NCBI RefSeq assembly: GCF_018343545.2
Contig: NZ_JAGYPE020000001.1
Span: 178,259 to 242,258 of the forward strand
From: Neobacillus citreus
GTDB taxonomy: Bacteria > Bacillota > Bacilli > Bacillales > Cytobacillaceae
Length of the DNA: 64,000 nt
Direction of reading: 5' to 3'
Shown: one piece after another, positions 63,209 through 64,000 of the stretch
How positions within the stretch are numbered: position 1 is the first letter of the stretch
Layout: each line of letters opens with the position of its first letter
Made by a program: the position numbers and the translations under genes
The notes under the pieces: generated by a model
The model's input: only the letters and a program-made list of their open reading frames with translations
Databases searched by the model: none
What the model was told of the DNA's origin: nothing

Positions 63209-63292
63209 AATTATCACCTCACAAGGTGTCATTTCTTGTTCTTATGATATCATACGAGCGCCCAAAATTATAACTTATAGGCGAATTCACTA

Positions 63293-63346
63293 TTGACGTA
63301 GTGGAAAATGGTTGTATAATACAAATATATAGTTTCATTATACAAC
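63293..63346 (+). promoter_or_regulatory. MFS promoter overlapped by likely MarR operator
   Basis: TTGACG (63293-63298), 16 bases, TATAAT (63315-63320). The -10 lies inside the palindrome TTGTATAATACAA (63312-63324), which is repeated as ATTATACAAC at 63337-63346 to form a larger inverted repeat. This is a typical layout for repression by the adjacent MarR protein. Confidence 0.75.
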
Positions 63347-63391
63347 TATTTTTAATACTTACAAAGTAAAGAGAAAATAAGGGGGATTTAG

Positions 63392-64000
63392 ATGTCGTCA
63401 ACATCACAAACTGTTGTACCAAAAACTTCTACGATGTCTTCTATAGAAGAATCAAGTTTACTTAAGCAGCCAAAGGCCGTTTGGGCTGTCTTCTTTGCCT
63501 GCATAATTGCCTTCATGGGTCTGGGACTTGTCGACCCGATTTTACCTGCAATCGCTAACCAATTACATGCTTCCCACAGTGAGGTTACACTTCTTTTTAC
63601 AAGCTATAATGCTGTAATGGCCGTTGCCATGTTAATCACCGGCATGATTTCATCGAGACTAGGCATTAAATGGACATTAATTGCCGGAATAATCATCATT
63701 GCTGTCTTTTCAGCGCTTGGCGGTTATTCAAATGGTATTTGGGCTCTTGTCGGCCTTCGCGGCGGATGGGGCCTTGGCAACGCTCTGTTTGTTGCAACTG
63801 CTTTGGCGGCGATCGTATCTCTTTCTAACAGTGGGACCGCAAAAGCCATCATCCTGTACGAAGCTGCTATTGGTTTAGGGATTTCTGTAGGTCCTTTACT
63901 TGGGGGCTGGCTTGGGGCCATTTCCTGGAGAGGTCCGTTTCTCGGTGTTGCCACACTTATGATTGTAGCCTTCGTTGGGCTTTTGATATTAATGCCGCGA
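63392..64000 (+). CDS. MFS drug-efflux transporter (5' part)
   Basis: 203 codons before the right edge of the window. A 28-residue hydrophilic start is followed by QPKAVWAVFFACIIAFMGLGLVDPILPAIA, the first helix and loop of DHA1-type exporters, and motif C-like GISVGPLLGGWLG. It resembles B. subtilis YfmO-type exporters. Substrate unknown. Start ATG at 63392 is 6 bases after GGGGG. Controlled, by inference, by the divergent MarR protein. Confidence 0.9.
   Translation, partial: MSSTSQTVVPKTSTMSSIEESSLLKQPKAVWAVFFACIIAFMGLGLVDPILPAIANQLHASHSEVTLLFTSYNAVMAVAMLITGMISSRLGIKWTLIAGIIIIAVFSALGGYSNGIWALVGLRGGWGLGNALFVATALAAIVSLSNSGTAKAIILYEAAIGLGISVGPLLGGWLGAISWRGPFLGVATLMIVAFVGLLILMPR

Noticed and set aside
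1-64000. CRISPR arrays, tRNA or rRNA genes, insertion sequences, prophage genes
   Set aside because: No regular repeat-spacer array, no tRNA-like cloverleaf ends, no transposase or phage structural protein was seen.

Overview
The window looks like a chromosomal segment of a Firmicute in the Bacillaceae (Bacillus, Neobacillus or a near relative). The DNA is AT-rich with strong AGGAGG-type ribosome sites and frequent TTG and GTG starts. Gene content also fits: a full Roc arginine-catabolism set with its sigma-54 activator, a CYP102A-type P450, SbcCD, a SulP transporter and a cold-shock protein. The genus is inferred from remembered family resemblance, not from a search. I see no rRNA, tRNA, CRISPR array or insertion sequence.

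Layout. Bases 1-13.6 kb are housekeeping: a partial histidine phosphatase, a DUF4097 protein, an Fe-S uracil-DNA glycosylase, sbcC-sbcD, a cold-shock protein with a long leader, a SulP transporter with an ArsR regulator, a possible small RNA, an AIM24 protein, and a PadR/HAAS/DUF4173 membrane module. Bases 13.6-21.5 kb hold a compact arginine/ornithine degradation locus: rocE, a small lipoyl-like gene, rocG, rocD, rocA and divergent rocR. Good -24/-12 promoters and RocR-like upstream sites are visible.

Bases 22-36.7 kb hold nucleobase and carbamoyl metabolism. A seven-gene minus-strand run encodes AllH, FdrA and AllG homologues (oxamate carbamoyltransferase type), an ankyrin-TPR protein, carbamate kinase, a nucleobase permease and a guanine-deaminase-like enzyme. 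A PucR-type regulator is divergent from it, followed by a CodB-type permease behind a 12-codon leader ORF. A second nucleobase permease lies at 22.4-23.7 kb. Bases 36.8-40.9 kb carry a second ankyrin protein (a lipoprotein) behind an OmpR-type two-component system, and a secreted tandem DUF4822 protein.

Bases 41.1-58.2 kb are the most distinctive part. They encode three paralogous cytosine-deaminase-fold amidohydrolases, a fourth unusual amidohydrolase, and two paralogous peptide/opine-type binding proteins. With them are one complete ABC importer (two permeases, two ATPases), a minimal LytS/YesM-type kinase, an AraC-type response regulator, a sodium-solute symporter and an NCS1 transporter. 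Kinase, regulator and symporter are translationally coupled. Direct repeats sit in front of both binding-protein genes. I infer an inducible uptake and hydrolysis system for an unidentified nitrogen-rich small molecule, whose products could feed the carbamoyl/carbamate-kinase module next door.

Bases 58.4-64 kb hold aspartase, a P450-reductase fusion that has lost most of its FAD/NADPH half, a MarR regulator, and the start of an MFS efflux pump whose promoter overlaps a palindrome.
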